From: Leguminivora glycinivorella
Lineage: Eukaryota > Arthropoda > Insecta > Lepidoptera > Tortricidae
Direction: 5' to 3'
Assembly (NCBI RefSeq): GCF_023078275.1
Contig: NC_062975.1
Span: 10,267,141 to 10,331,140 of the forward strand
Length of the DNA stretch: 64,000 nt
Part shown: positions 1 to 11,228 of the stretch, piece after piece
How the letters are laid out: each line of letters begins with the position of its first letter
Numbering within the stretch: the stretch's first letter is position 1
Notes under the pieces: model-generated
The model's input: only the letters and a program-made list of their open reading frames with translations
Database searches by the model: none
What the model was told of the DNA's origin: nothing
Translations under genes and position numbers: made by a program

Positions 1-1882
1 CGCTGAAAAATCCCTGGGCTAGAGGCCAGACCGTAAATCAATCTATTGTACCGAAATAAACCCTTGTGTGTATTAATTACGGCATATTTTTTTGATTCCT
101 CGTCCAACTCAAACTGCGCATACGCCTGCGACAAGTCTAACTTGGTGAACTTTTGGCCCCCATGTAATTTAGTGAGCAAGTCGTCCACACGGGGCAAAGG
201 AAAACGATCAACCTCGAGACATTTATTTAAAGTAAGTTTAAAATCACCGCATACCCGAATGGTGCCGTCCTTCTTCATAACCGGCACGATCGGCGTAGCC
301 CAATCCGACGTTTGCACGGGCTCGAGTACTCCGTCGCGCACCAGCTGTTCAAGCGCGCGCTCCACCGGCTCACGCAGCGCGTACGCCAGAGGGCGCGCGC
401 GCAGGAACACCGGCCGCGCGTCCGGCCGCAGCCGGAACCCCACCGTGCCGCCCGTGAACCGACCCAGCCCATCGCCGAACACGTCTCGGTAACTAGAACT
501 GAAAACATCAAAATTGAATGTCTCACATTTAATATTATTACAATGTGTCAGTATGAAAGGAGGTAAAATATCGAGTTCCACCAACCACTCCCGTCCTAGC
601 AAACTTGTCCTACCATCGCGTATAATATATAATGTTAAGTATTTACTTATATTCTCATACGTCACAAGAGGTGTAATTTTGCCTACCGGCATAACCAATT
701 CACCTGAAAAATATGTTAAATTTAAATTACAATTTTCCATCGGTATACTACTAAATAATGTCTTGTAACATTCCAAACTTATACAAGTTGCAGCAGTGCC
801 CGTATCAACTTCCATTAGTAAGGACTTGCTATTTACACAAACATTCATAAAGTACGGTTTATATTTTTTTAAACGATTAGCGTCCATAGAATAATGATTT
901 ACCTCGTCACTATCGCTGGAAGAGTTCATATGGAACTCCTTGCTTGCCAGATGGTGTACCCCTGCTGCGTTATTTTTCACATTCGGGCAAACGCGTTTCA
1001 AATGACCTTCTTTATTGCAGACTCGACAAACATACATTTTAAACTTGCAGCTTTCTGCCGCGTGCTGACCTCCACACACACGGCAACTACCTTTAGGGCC
1101 CTCAGTGCCTATAGGTGCATTTTTAATTCGCCAACCTCCGCCGGTATGTTTGCCGCTCCAACCGCCGCCGCCACCACCGCCGCCGCTGCCGCCGCCGCCA
1201 CCGCGACCAGCCGCGCCGCCTTGCGGTCCGTGCGACGAGTGACGTGAAGTACTTTGACTTGGCGCGCGCCCGCTGGCGCGCCCTCGCCCCGTGTCTCTTA
1301 TCAGATGCACTGACGCCGTATCTTCTCCGGCATCGCCCCCTCGACTGCTACCCCGATGCTCCACGAGTGCTGCGTCAGCCTCCGCCATTTCTAACGTCAC
1401 CGCAAGCTTGAATGCTATGTCAAATTTAATATCATCTTCTGCAAATAACCTCTGACGTATACTGTCTCGCGCTAACCCACATACGAACTGATCTCGTAAG
1501 TTTTCTTGTAAACTATCACCAAGGAATTTACAATCCTTTGACAATTTCTTTAACTCGGCCGCGTACTCCCCACACTTTCATCACTATTCTGTATGCGTCG
1601 CCTAAATTTAAATCGCTCTGCCAGTAAACTAGGCTTAGGCTGCAAATGTTCCTTCATAATTGACACTAATTCTTTAAAAGTCTTTGTCGAAGGTTTCGCT
1701 GGCATACACAAATTTGCCATTAAGGCATACGCGTCACTGCCTATCACTGTAATCAAAGTCGCCACTTTAACCTTTTCTTCCACTGAGTTTGCAATGAAAG
1801 ATTGTTCCAAGCGATCTATATAATAATCCCAACTGTCCTTATCTAAGTCGAACGGCCCGATTTTGCCGAGCGCCATAGTCAT
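1..1882 (-). pseudogene. Ty3/gypsy retrotransposon gag-pol, cut by window edge and frameshifted
   Basis: Polyprotein of a Ty3/gypsy LTR element. Read from 1882 downwards it holds an N-terminal Gag domain (starts MTMALGKIGPFDLDKDSW), a Gly-rich linker, two adjacent zinc knuckles (CRVCGGQHAAESC and CRVCNKEGHLKRVC, about 1010-1100), an aspartic protease with DTG at 798-806, and the start of reverse transcriptase (WATPIVPVMKKDG near 250-310; catalytic-Asp motif KLDLSQAY at 120-143). The frame is open to base 1, so the YxDD motif, RNase H and integrase lie outside the window. One C is missing from a C-run at 1568-1571 (four C's against five in the duplicate at 2199-2203), which breaks Gag from the rest. 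No LTR is visible. I am confident of the family; the clade within Ty3/gypsy is not assigned. Confidence 0.93.
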
Positions 1883-2668
1883 TTTAGCAACACTTGTTTA
1901 CCGCTCCCGCCACAAAATTACACACTCGCGAGTTAGTTCCTTATTCGTCGCCACTGTAAAGTCCGTATGTAGAATGCCACAGTCCCTGTAGGCCTAGCAC
2001 ATGATGGCCGCGGGAGTATGTCGCCGCGAGATAGATGCTTGAATGCTATGTCAAATTTAATATCATCTTCTGCAAATAACCTCTGACGTATACTGTCTCG
2101 CGCTAACCCACATACGAACTGATCTCGTAAGTTTTCTTGTAAACTATCACCAAGGAATTTACAATCCTTTGACAATTTCTTTAACTCGGCCGCGTACTCC
2201 CCCACACTTTCATCACTATTCTGTATGCGTCGCCTAAATTTAAATCGCTCTGCCAGTAAACTAGGCTTAGGCTGCAAATGTTCCTTCATAATTGACACTA
2301 ATTCTTTAAAAGTCTTTGTCGAAGGTTTCGCTGGCATACACAAATTTGCCATTAAGGCATACGCGTCACTGCCTATCACTGTAATCAAAGTCGCCACTTT
2401 AACCTTTTCTTCCACTGAGTTTGCAATGAAAGATTGTTCCAAGCGATCTATATAATAATCCCAACTGTCCTTATCTAAGTCGAACGGCCCGATTTTGCCG
2501 AGCGCCATAGTCATTTTAGCAACACTTGTTTACCGCTCCCGCCACAAAATTACACACTCGCGAGTTAGTTCCTTATTCGTCGCCACTGTAAAGTCCGTAT
2601 GTAGAATGCCACAGTCCCTGTAGGCCTAGCACATGATGGCCGCGGGAGTATGTCGCCGCGAGATAGAT
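1406..2668. repeat. Tandem duplication, ~632-bp unit (gag 5' end + leader + MITE arm)
   Basis: Bases 1406-2036 and 2037-2668 are almost identical and directly abutting. The only difference I see is one C in a homopolymer. Each unit runs from inside gag, through the ATG and the retroelement leader, into the left arm of the palindromic MITE that is complete at 2618-2761. The junction at 2036/2037 joins the MITE arm (ending GAGATAGATG) to gag sequence (CTTGAATGC) with at most 1 base of microhomology. The MITE was therefore present before the duplication. Confidence 0.93.
1933..2514 (-). pseudogene. Duplicated 5' Gag fragment of the Ty3/gypsy element
   Basis: A second copy of the Gag start, 632 bases from the first (ATG at 2514 against 1882). 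It keeps the five-C run, so its frame is open through the Gag domain to AEDDIKFDIAFKH. It then runs into a truncated MITE arm (1990-2036) and the leader of the other copy, giving about 40 residues unrelated to Gag before a stop. It lacks zinc knuckles, protease and RT. It arose by tandem duplication, not by independent insertion, because the shared leader and MITE arm are duplicated with it. Confidence 0.88.
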
Positions 2669-2761
2669 GACACGTCTTTGTCTAATTGTATTAATGACAT
2701 AAGGACAGGTAGTCTATCTCGCGGCGACATACTCCCGCGGCCATCATGTGCTAGGCCTGCA
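2618..2761. mobile_element. Palindromic MITE M1, copy 1
   Basis: Inverted arms of about 45 bp: the left arm begins CCTAGCACATGATGGCCGCG and the right arm is its reverse complement. The ~50-bp centre includes TTAATGACATAAGGACAGGT. A second copy lies at 17806-17952 and a truncated left arm at 1990-2036. There is no coding capacity. No clear TSD; superfamily not assigned. Confidence 0.82.
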
Positions 2762-2794
2762 GGTTTGTTTACACTTTTTTCAAGTGCCAAAAGT

Positions 2795-2915
2795 ACAGGG
2801 TATAGTAGATATCTATCTCTATCGCGCTTGCGTATTGGCGCGACAGAGCCAGCGGCGTATCGCTTTCGTTTGGCGTCGGAGAAATGCCATTCGGCTACGG
2901 GGCCTGATGAGCCTC
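2795..2915. mobile_element. MITE family S, partial copy
   Basis: Starts near TAGATATCTATCTCTATCGC and ends GCCATTCGGCTACGGGGCC. About 100 bp look identical to the insertion in the BEL pol gene at 31700-31797. Its outer inverted repeat (CCGAATGGCA type) is missing on the left. Diverged relatives lie at 15625-15780, 36545-36680, 51900-52055 and near 58970-59035. Confidence 0.7.
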
Positions 2916-2924
2916 CGAAGTTTC

Positions 2925-3215
2925 GACCTGGCATATAATGAACCACTTCTCGAACTAGTGCGTAAAAAAACGACCATCTGTACTGAAATAGTACATTTCG
3001 ATACAAGTGCGAAAAAGAGGAAGTTCGAAACGAGTGGCGATAAATTAAAACACGACCGAAGGGAGTGTTTTAAATCGACACGAGTTACGAATTCCGTTTT
3101 CGCACGTGTATCGAACGACGTTTTTCAGTACAGATGGACCTCCGAAGTTTCGACCTGCCATATAATGAACCACTTCTCACACTAGTGCGTAAAAAAAACA
3201 CCATCTGTACTGAAA
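2925..3215. repeat. Composite of small inverted-repeat families X1 and X2
   Basis: An X1 unit at about 2995-3115 (GATACAAGTGCGAAAAAGAG ... CGCACGTGTATCG, imperfect inverted repeat) lies between two X2 units. X2 units carry CAGTACAGATGG / CCATCTGTACTG ends and the internal sequence CGAAGTTTCGACCTG. X1 recurs at 6723-6850, 49945-50071, 50207-50333 and 57915-58045. Non-coding, no transposase. Confidence 0.65.
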
Positions 3216-3244
3216 AATTAGTATTGTATCAATTGTGTAATTTA

Positions 3245-3332
3245 AATTCAAATATAAAAATTATGTTAAAATGTATGTGACGTGTAAAAGTGCCCCTGTG
3301 GCCTATTTGCTGAATAAATATTTTGAATTTTG
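3245..3332 (+). mobile_element. Retroposon 3' tail fragment
   Basis: AAAAGTGCCCCTGTGGCC, then GCTGAATAAATATT and a short TTTGAATTT direct repeat. An AATAAA followed by a short simple repeat is typical of non-LTR retrotransposon 3' ends. Too short to name a clade. Confidence 0.4.
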
Positions 3333-3339
3333 AATTTCT

Positions 3340-3525
3340 GTCTTGTTTGTCTGTGTGTGTGTATGTGTGTGTGTGTCTGTCTGTGGCATCGTAAGCTCCT
3401 GAACGAATGAACCGATTTAGAAATAGTTCTTTTTGTCTGAAAGCTGAATTAGTCGGGAGTGTTCTTAGCCATGTTTCATGAACGCTACTACGCGGTCGGG
3501 GGTTTTTTCAAAATTTTAATTTTGT
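3340..3525 (-). repeat. Interspersed repeat Z with (GT)n tract, partial
   Basis: Contains GTGTGTGTGTATG repeats, then a segment matching the reverse complement of 55975-56110 (both include GTGTTCTTAGCCATGTTTCAT and a C/G-run followed by TTTTTTCAAAATTTTAAT). Two dispersed copies in one window define it as a repeat. Non-coding. Confidence 0.65.
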
Positions 3526-3618
3526 AGTTAGTATATTAATTGTTTTAACGACCGATTTTCGACGCGGAATCGGCTCTAGCCGATCAAAAGTCGCTCGTTG
3601 GTATAACATTTGCTGAAC

Positions 3619-3763
3619 GCATCCGATCCGATATCGGATGTCGGAAGTGATTTCACATTATCCGATCCGATATCGGATGAAAAAGAAAAAATCCAAGATG
3701 GCGCCTGTAATGTATGGGATAACGGTCAGACATCCGATATCGGATCGAATAATGTGAAAACGC
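3619..3763. mobile_element. PIF/Harbinger-like TIR arms, rearranged short copy
   Basis: Holds ATCCGATCCGATATCGGATG twice on the left and the inverse CATCCGATATCGGATCGAAT on the right, ending AATGTGAAAACG. These are the same terminal sequences as the element at 21136-26189, but the outermost GGCC is lost. Only ~60 bp separate the arms. Confidence 0.6.
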
Positions 3764-3840
3764 ACTAAAGCCGATTCTGCTTTAAGTTTGAGGATACCCT
3801 TATGCGGTGAGTCGAAACTTAACTCAATGATGTGTAAGTA

Positions 3841-4210
3841 TATTTAACTGATTATGTTTATTTATTATTATGTCGATGTTTGCAGTTTTGCACTTCGTCA
3901 GGCATCGTTAATCGTCATGTCATAATTATCCGGAACGCACATGTGTAGTGTTTAAAAATACGTAAGAAAGTATAACTTACGAACTTCGACTCAAATATTT
4001 TCTTTTCACCAAAAAGGCACGTCTGCGAGCAGTTAAAAAAAATAAAGATGTAAAAAAATATACCATCCATTATCAACATTTTTCTGAAATTGATAACTGA
4101 TAAGAAGGGCACTACGTGAGATACGATAAGATATATTTTCTAACATGTCTCACGTATTGCGGCGTGCGTCTTGTCAGTTACTAAATGAAGAAAGGAGTAA
4201 AAGATTAAAC
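3841..4210. other. No recognisable feature
   Basis: AT-rich single-copy-looking sequence with short spurious reading frames only. Nothing here resembles another part of the window. Confidence 0.5.
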
Positions 4211-6170
4211 AAAAAAAAAACCGGCCAAGTGCGAGTCGGGCTCGCGCACAAAGGGTTCCGTAGCAGCAAATATAATAAACCAATAACTTAACCAAAATTA
4301 CAGTTAAATCAACCTATCTCAAAAACTATAAGAGATACTTTGATCAAACCAAAAATCGTTGAAAGAGTTAATTAGCATGCATCACCTCTATTTTTTTTAG
4401 AATTTTATACCCCGTAGTTATAAAAATAGAGGGGGGGGACATACTTTTTACGACTTTGAGAGCTGATATCTCAAAAACCGTTCACTTTAAGAAAAATGTT
4501 TTTTAGAAAACTTTATATCATTTTAAAAGACCTTTCCATTGATACCCCACACGGGTATGTACATCGAAAAAAAATTTTCATCCCTCAGTTACATGTATGG
4601 GGGCCCCACCCCCAATTCTTTTTTTTACTATTTAGTGTCATAATTTTGTAGCGGTTCATACAACACATATTCCCATCAAATTTCATCACTGTAGTACTTA
4701 TAGTTTCCGAGTAAATCGGCTGTGACTAGGGTATGCAAAAACCGGTTAACTTAAAAAAACCGGTTAATAACCGAGACTTTTCCTTCAAAACCGGTTAACC
4801 GGTTATTAACCTGTTTTGAGGATTTTTAGTAAATGGCCGTACTACGCAATAATTACCATTACCTTTAAGAATTCTGATGTTGATGATATCGTAGCAGGTA
4901 TTACTTGCACGATTTTGGAAATTGGTAAATGCGGAAATTGCTAAAAAAGGATTGTGTGGTTTGAATGTGATTCGTCAGTTTTGCGTTTTCTAAGCATGTC
5001 GCAAGGTCTACAGCTCCCAGAGCCCCTAGTAATACAAGCAATTGATGTAAGAAAACCAAGATCTCCATTTTACCTTTCTTTTAAAAAATATAGTTTGAAA
5101 TATACGGTAGACTCCGGTTACAACGACGCTCAAGGGACCGCTGATATTACGTCGTACTAATCGGATGTCGTACAAAACGAATTTCATTTCTTTTAATTAA
5201 AAGTAATATCTACATCTCTATTACTAAAACATTTCAATCAATAGGTTTTATTTACAGGGTATTATAATCATAGTATTAATACCTTATTTTATTGTGACTT
5301 GTTTAGTTAGAAAAGTCCTTGTCAGTATGCGTGCTGCTCATCATTTGTAAGTAATGCTAGTTTATACGCAATCGAAAAATACAAATTGGGTTCTATTTAG
5401 CTTATAAGATTAGACCCGAGGCGAACAAATTGTTAAAATTTTAAAAGCAATACTCCAAAAAGTTACATGGCCACAATGTAATCTTGCTACTTGTTGTAGG
5501 CAAGACAGGGGGCCGTGCTCGGGTAGAAGTAGCTTTGTTTCCTCAATTTACTAGTAAAACTAAAAACTGTGTCGCTTGTCGTTGCAACCGGACTTGACGG
5601 ACGGATTCTGTGTAAAATGTGTCGTAAAAAGCGGCTGGTCGTTAAAATCGGAGTCGTAATAAACGGATGTACTTTCATACTATCACATACGAAAACCAAA
5701 TAAATACCTGTGCTTATGTCGTTGTAAGAGGTTGGACGTTAGGTCTATATGCGGAGTCGTAATATACTAACCGGACTCTACTGTATTGTATAAAATGTAT
5801 AATTGAGTAGACGGACTAATTTTTAAAATAAAATCATTACAGATAATAATGTCAATGAAAAGTAATGAATAAATCTTTATTATTACAAATCATTAAATAA
5901 TTACGTATTTTTGAACGTTTTAATGCCTAATTTTCCAAATTTTGAGAAATAAATACAGTTTCGGTTATTAACCGGTTAGTGACTATAAAAACCGGTTTTT
6001 AACAGAGGCCTAAAAGTCTCGGTTAACCGGTTTTTCGGTTAACCGGTTAACCGGTTTGCACACCCTAGCTGTGACAGACGGACAGACGGACAGACGGACA
6101 GACGGACAGACGGACATGACGAAACTATAAGGGTTCCGTTTTTGCCATTTTGGCTACGGAACCCTAAAAA
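4211..6170 (+). mobile_element. Lepidopteran interspersed repeat, copy A (split by a hAT-type element)
   Basis: Begins AAAAACCGGCCAAGTGCGAG after an A-run and ends in a (CAGACGGA)n tract followed by CTACGGAACCCTAAAAA. Copies B (6171-6722), C (6876-7107), D (inverted, 21102-26694) and E (48233-49171) share both ends. The element at 4727-6067 interrupts it, so its own sequence is 4211-4726 plus 6076-6170. I know this repeat as abundant in Lepidoptera but do not assign a class. No coding capacity. Confidence 0.85.
4727..6067. mobile_element. Non-autonomous hAT-type element (1341 bp)
   Basis: Flanked by a perfect 8-bp TSD, GCTGTGAC, at 4719-4726 and 6068-6075. The ends are inverted: TAGGGTATGCAAAAACCGG on the left, and TAGGGTGTGCAAACCGG as the complement of the right. 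Both subterminal regions are crowded with the palindrome AACCGGTT. An 8-bp TSD with a short TAGGG-type terminus is the hAT signature. The internal reading frames (4954-5160, 5487-5699) resemble nothing I know, so transposase must come from elsewhere. Confidence 0.88.
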
Positions 6171-6722
6171 CCGGCCAAGAGCGTGTCGGGCCACGCTCAG
6201 TGTAGGGTTCCGTAGTTTTCTGTATTTTTCTCAAAAACTGCTGAACCTATCAAGTTCAAAATAATTTTCCTAGAAAGTCTTTATAAAGTTCTACTTTTGT
6301 GATTTTTTTCATATTTTTTAAACTTATGGTTCAAAAGTTAGAGGGGGGGGGACGCACTTTTTTTTCCTTTAGGAACGATTATTTCCGAAAATATTAATAT
6401 AATCAAAAAACGATCTGAGTAAACCCTTATTCATTTTTAAATACCTATCCAACAATATATCACACGTTGGGATTGGAATGAAAAAAAAATATCAGCCTCC
6501 ACTTTACATGTAGGGGGGGCACCCTAATAAAACATTTTTTTCCATTTTTTATTTTTGCACTTTGTTGGCGTGATTGATATACATATTGGTACCAAATTTC
6601 AGCTTTCTAGTCCTTACGGTTACTGAGATTATCCGCGGACGGACGGACGGACGGACGGACGGACGGACAGACAGACATGGCGAAACTATAAGGGTTCCTA
6701 GTTGACTACGGAACCCTAAAAA
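6171..6722 (+). mobile_element. Lepidopteran interspersed repeat, copy B
   Basis: Starts CCGGCCAAGAGCGTGTCGGG directly at the AAAAA tail of copy A and ends in (GGAC)n, then GACTACGGAACCCTAAAAA. The head-to-tail abutment suggests insertion of one copy at the tail of another. D (inverted) is the same subfamily, with CACGCTC near the head. Confidence 0.83.
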
Positions 6723-6850
6723 CGTCGTACGATACACGTTCGAAGAGGAAATTTGTAGCTCGTGTTGATTTACTACTTTCGGTCGTGTTTTATTTTGATC
6801 ACCACTCGTTTCCAATGTCCTCTTTTACGCACTTGTATCATAATGTACTT
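6723..6850. repeat. Family X1 element
   Basis: CGTCGTACGATACACGTTCG ... CACTTGTATCATAATGTAC, the diverged inverted repeat of X1 in opposite orientation to the copy at 2995-3115. Sits between copies B and C of the lepidopteran repeat. Confidence 0.65.
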
Positions 6851-6875
6851 ATATTACGTGGCACTCTATCAGTAT

Positions 6876-7107
6876 TAAAAAACAGCCAAGAGCGTGTCGG
6901 GCCACGCTCAGTGTAGGGTTCCGTAGTTTTCCGTATGTTTTCCACACCACTTTGTCGGTGTGATTGATATACATATTGGTAGGCACCAAATTTCAGCTTT
7001 CTAGTGCTAACGGTCACTGAGATTATCCTCGGAGGGACGGACGGACGGACGGACGGACAGACATGGCGAAACTATAAGGGTTCCTAGTTGACTACGGAAC
7101 CCTAAAA
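6876..7107 (+). mobile_element. Lepidopteran interspersed repeat, copy C, internally deleted
   Basis: Same head (GCCAAGAGCGTGTCGGGCC) and tail (GGACGG tract, ACGGAACCCTAAAAA) as copy B, but about 320 bp of the interior are missing. The junction falls near 6940-6955, inside the T-rich part. Confidence 0.8.
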
Positions 7108-7564
7108 AGTGGTGGTATGTAAAGTTTGGAAGCTCTGGAGACATTGGAAATTGATTTTATATAAATAATTTACGGACAATCTGAGTCAATGGACAAATTT
7201 CCGTACTTCAGTCGTGTAGGTCTTCAGGATACCCGTACCCGTCATTACGGTTCTAGTCGGAATTTACAAGCGAAGTGAAAGTGACGCAATGTCCGGTTTT
7301 CCGCTCCGGTTAAATTAGATAACTAACATTCCATTACCATTTAACATACAACAACATGGGGTATTTTGGTGCAGCGCAATTCTTTAACACAATTGACAAA
7401 TATGACCTTCAGTTTTAAGCGGTTTTTATAGCTCTTGTTAAAATTACTGTAAGGCACTGCCGCAATATAATCTATAGCTTCGAATTGTGGGCTTACAAAA
7501 GTTACAACATAATTATACAAGTTTTGAAATATTTGACACTGTTAATTAATATTTCAATTTTTTC

Positions 7565-7645
7565 AATTTCAAATATTTATTCAAGTAGGCTTAATTAAAT
7601 AAGCACTTTTGACATGTCATACAAAATATTAACAATTACAGCTTA
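7565..7645 (-). mobile_element. Non-LTR retrotransposon 3' end fragment, inverted
   Basis: ATTTATTCAAGTAGGCTTAA ... AAGCACTTTTGACATGTCA reads on the minus strand as an element tail ending in an A-rich run. I recall the same tail on CR1-like elements of Lepidoptera; this is from memory. Only the end is present. Confidence 0.4.
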
Positions 7646-10600
7646 AGAATTACAGATAAGTATTACAATAATAATTATATTACAGTTATACGAAATTATA
7701 TTAGTAAATAATACAATACAACAGTATAATATGGCAATTAAATATTATATAAACGTTTTTTTTTTTTTTTTTTTTTTTTATGAGTTTTATTTAATTACAT
7801 ATAAACCCATCTAAATCAGAGCGATAGTGATTTGAAATTACGATCGTAAGGCAGTTGCTCCAACACCAACACCCACAGGTGCTACAAATACGAGAGAAAT
7901 GTTCCGTCAGTGAGAGTGTTATCAAATTGAGATCAAATTAATATATATGTCACTTAAATTAATTGGCATTGTAAGTAACATTACTTTCAAATATATTTTT
8001 TAATTGGTTTAATCCGTTTAATAATGATTTAATATTTAAAGAGATGCAATACGAGTTAATATTGTACGATATGAATTTGTTGATCTGTAGATAGTTCTAA
8101 AAAAATTGCTTGATAGTGTAAGTAAGTAGGTCAGTTAGGCACCTTAGGCACCTATCAGTTGTTGGGTATTAATGAAATAGAACACGCGAAAAAATATTTG
8201 GCTGTTCCGTGGAAATGAGCAGCATCATGACAGTGGAAATGTATGAAACAAAACAGCCAAATTCTTTTTTACGATTTCAGCATTGGTCCCATAATAAAAG
8301 TTGTTCATTATGACCTCAAATGTCACTATGCAAAGTTTGAACGGTCCTTTTTATTTTACCGTGTATTTAAATAGTATGCAATAATATTTACGTACGTTAT
8401 GATTCTACTAATTAACTCCTTAGAAATAGTATAGCTTAATGGGAAGAAATCCCCCTTAGGTATAGGTTCGCCTTTGTAATAGGTACTTAATCTGTTCTTT
8501 CTGCTGTAAGTACCTTTTCTTTTTCTTGTTGTTGGTACAATAAAGTGTTCACTTACTTTATTTTAGTTAATTCGAAACAACTTTGATTTGATACTTATCT
8601 ATTAATGTCGCAGTCGATAAGAAATTTAATTTTCTTAGTCGTACTAATAATTAAATTTGTTAAATTGCGAAAACTGTTTGTTCAGAATAAGTAAATTTAA
8701 TTTTGATGGGGGTAATATTTTTTGTTTTAATTTGTATTATTAGTTATTGTTTACTTATTCTACAAATTCGTAATACAACATTGGCATATCATATTGTACG
8801 TACTACTTGGACGATTATTTTTTCCGCTACGAGATAAATTTCAAAGTTTATCATAAGTCAAATTTCGTACCTTTACAACCTTGTCAAATTCACCTGTCCA
8901 ATTTGAAGTTTACTGTGACACAGGTTAAAGTGCTTTACAGTGACATAGCTTATATTTAAACAGTTTGAAGGTTTATGATGGTAAGTGTAGAACTTTGTTT
9001 ATGTTTTAGAGGAATTGATAACAGGTGACGTAAACACGGATATAAGCGGTCAACATCAAGTAAATTAAAGTAACACTCAGGAATTCCGGACTACTGAAAC
9101 TTGAGCAGTTTCATGTGTTCTGTCTACCCCTTTTGATGTAAGTTTAGTTGTGTATGATTTATACTTAGGGACATAAGTACTAAAATGTATTGTCCTTTTA
9201 GATACTTATGATAGGTACATATTGTACCTACAATATGACGTAAGTATAGTTAATCTTGGGATCAATTAAGGGCTCTTCTATTTTCATCCGCAATCCAATG
9301 GACTCAGTTAATATAAAATGTAATTAGTATGACTCGTAAAACATCAAAGAATGATTAAATAAAAGAAAAACAAATCGATTTAAGACGTATTTCGTATTAC
9401 ATACTTGATTGGTCATGTGATCATCTCTCTAAGAATACTAATGTACAGGGAAACGGAACTTTAAGTGCGACTTATTTGTCAAATATGCAAAACTAATAAC
9501 GCGGAAAAATGAGGATGATCTTGAATTGGTCACCTTCATCACTCTAGGCAAATGCCAATGAATTAAGGTCATCCGTTACTTTGTAATAGTAATAAAGTGC
9601 AATGATAGTAAAATAATTATAAAATTGTTCACGGTACATGTATGTATGTAGTATACATGATAATCCTGTGCTGTCAGTGTCCGATGGGCAAGCGGCGCGA
9701 CCTTACGCTGCGCGCCCACGGCTTCGCGCACGCGCGGCGGGAATACTAACGCCAGCAGAACGCCTTGGGTGATCCTTGGCTTCAAAACCGAGCTCCTTTC
9801 TTAGCACTGTTGCGCTCACTACGATGTATTTTCTAGTAATCAGAACCAGCGCCATTATTAGCATAACACTGTTGTTGGAACTGTGGATGCGCATTAATCG
9901 CGGGATGTCCTCGAGCCGACACTGCATGTTGACAAACTTTAATCAACATTGACCGGATTTCGCAATCATGATGCGTCTACGAGTGACATATGCGCCTGGA
10001 TGACGGCAATTTCGTATTCCGCTTAAAACAATGATACGTGTCTCGCCTCGCTTCAAACTTATCTACTTTGCGGACCTTTGACAGTGCCATGTCGTCTAAG
10101 AGTAGGTAAACCTACCGCTCATTAACACTTAGCTAGGAATATTGGATTGGGTCATTCGGTGAGGTCACCGGGGTACCTACTCGAGTTAATAAACGGCTGT
10201 AACGTTAGGTAGATATCGTATCCTATCTAGAATTATCAAACTACCTGCAGTATGGTATCGTTAGCCTTTTAGGTTTATAGCGTGGATTAAAGTTCTATTT
10301 GTCTCTAGGTATATCGCTATTATCCGGTGCAAGTATCCGGGCCTGATGACTAGTACCTACTTTGTGATATCTTATCACATTTTTTTTATCGATTACTTGA
10401 AGATGTCTGAATGAAATTGTTATACAATTGATGCTTTCACTATACAAGGCGAGAATAATTAGTAAAATTAATTATCCTATTACTTACCTGGATTTACTGT
10501 TTACAAACAATCTAGTGTCGCAATAAATTTCACACAATAGTCGGACAAACTGCCATAAAAGCAAACACAGATTTGGCCACCTGGTAATGCCACTGCATGT

Positions 10601-10689
10601 TAGAAGATAATTAATCGTCGGTGTATGAATTACCTGCGCGTGCTCGTAGATTGCGGCACTGGTCGTGTTTGTGAATCTTCCAGAGGGGA
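7646..10689. other. Mostly unrecognised AT-rich DNA
   Basis: Contains an 18-T run at 7760-7777 and a GC-richer patch at 9665-9960. The patch is open in two minus-strand frames (9576-9785 and 9703-9927), but neither looks like a known domain. I see no splice-site pair, transposon ends or RNA gene that I can support. Confidence 0.45.
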
Positions 10690-10900
10690 GCACATGCACT
10701 ACCGGGTGGTGACGGGACGGAACGTTCGGAAACGGAGGAGTGAGCGGTATGGAGGCGCGGCGCGCCGGCGGTCAGCCTGCAGGTGAGTTCGGTACTGGCC
10801 GCGCGCGCCGATCCCTCGCACTTTTATCACATCGCATGCGCTCGCGTCTTCAACTTGACTCGATGCTGACCAGCTGACGTGACGTTACAGCTCCTCTGAA
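10690..10900 (+). promoter_or_regulatory. CpG-rich patch, possible promoter/5' end of a host gene
   Basis: A sharp local rise in G+C and CpG (GGCGCGGCGCGCCGG, GGCCGCGCGCGCCGATC) inside AT-rich DNA. It holds an ATG in a reasonable context followed by a donor-like GTGAGT (next entry). No TATA box or initiator is convincing. Confidence 0.3.
10749..10782 (+). CDS. Candidate short first coding exon (MEARRAGGQPA)
   Basis: ATG at 10749 (context GCGGTATGG) opens 11 codons plus one base, then GCAG|GTGAGT, a strong donor. The reading is GC-rich and unlike the surrounding DNA. I do not recognise the peptide and cannot find the acceptor exon in the window, so this is tentative. It could equally be 5' UTR sequence or chance. 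Confidence 0.22.
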
Positions 10901-11049
10901 ACATAACAATGCTTGAGGGATTTGTATGTGAATTATGGGTGCCCTGAAAATCAGTGCCGTGTCTCTTAGACAAGGTCTACGCTGACCGGCATCCTATTTG
11001 GTATTCCGGTAATGATTTTGCCTTTTGGTGTTGTATGTTTGTTATACCA

Positions 11050-11228
11050 ATCTAGCTTTTGCCCGCGGCTTCGCTCGCGTTAGAAAGAGACAAAAAGTAG
11101 ACTATGTCACTCTTCATCCCTTCAACTATCTCCATTTAAAAAATCACGACAATTCGTCGCTCCGTTTTGCCGTGAAGGACGGACAAACAAACAGACACAC
11201 ACACTTTCCCATTTATAATATTAGTATG
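11050..11228 (+). mobile_element. Lepidopteran interspersed repeat (CTAGC...AGTATGGAT type)
   Basis: Runs from CTAGCTTTTGCCCGCGG through GACGGACAAACAAACAGACAC to CATTTATAATATTAGTATGG. Head and tail recur at 27407 and 28634. A common lepidopteran retroposon-like repeat, from memory; no coding capacity. The plus-strand frame crossing it is spurious. Confidence 0.7.

Noticed and set aside
312..566. Plus-strand frames over 46-566 as genes
   Set aside because: They are shadows of the gypsy RT and protease coding strand.
9576..9927. Host exon in the GC-rich patch on the minus strand
   Set aside because: Two overlapping open frames compete, no domain is recognisable, and I found no convincing splice pair.
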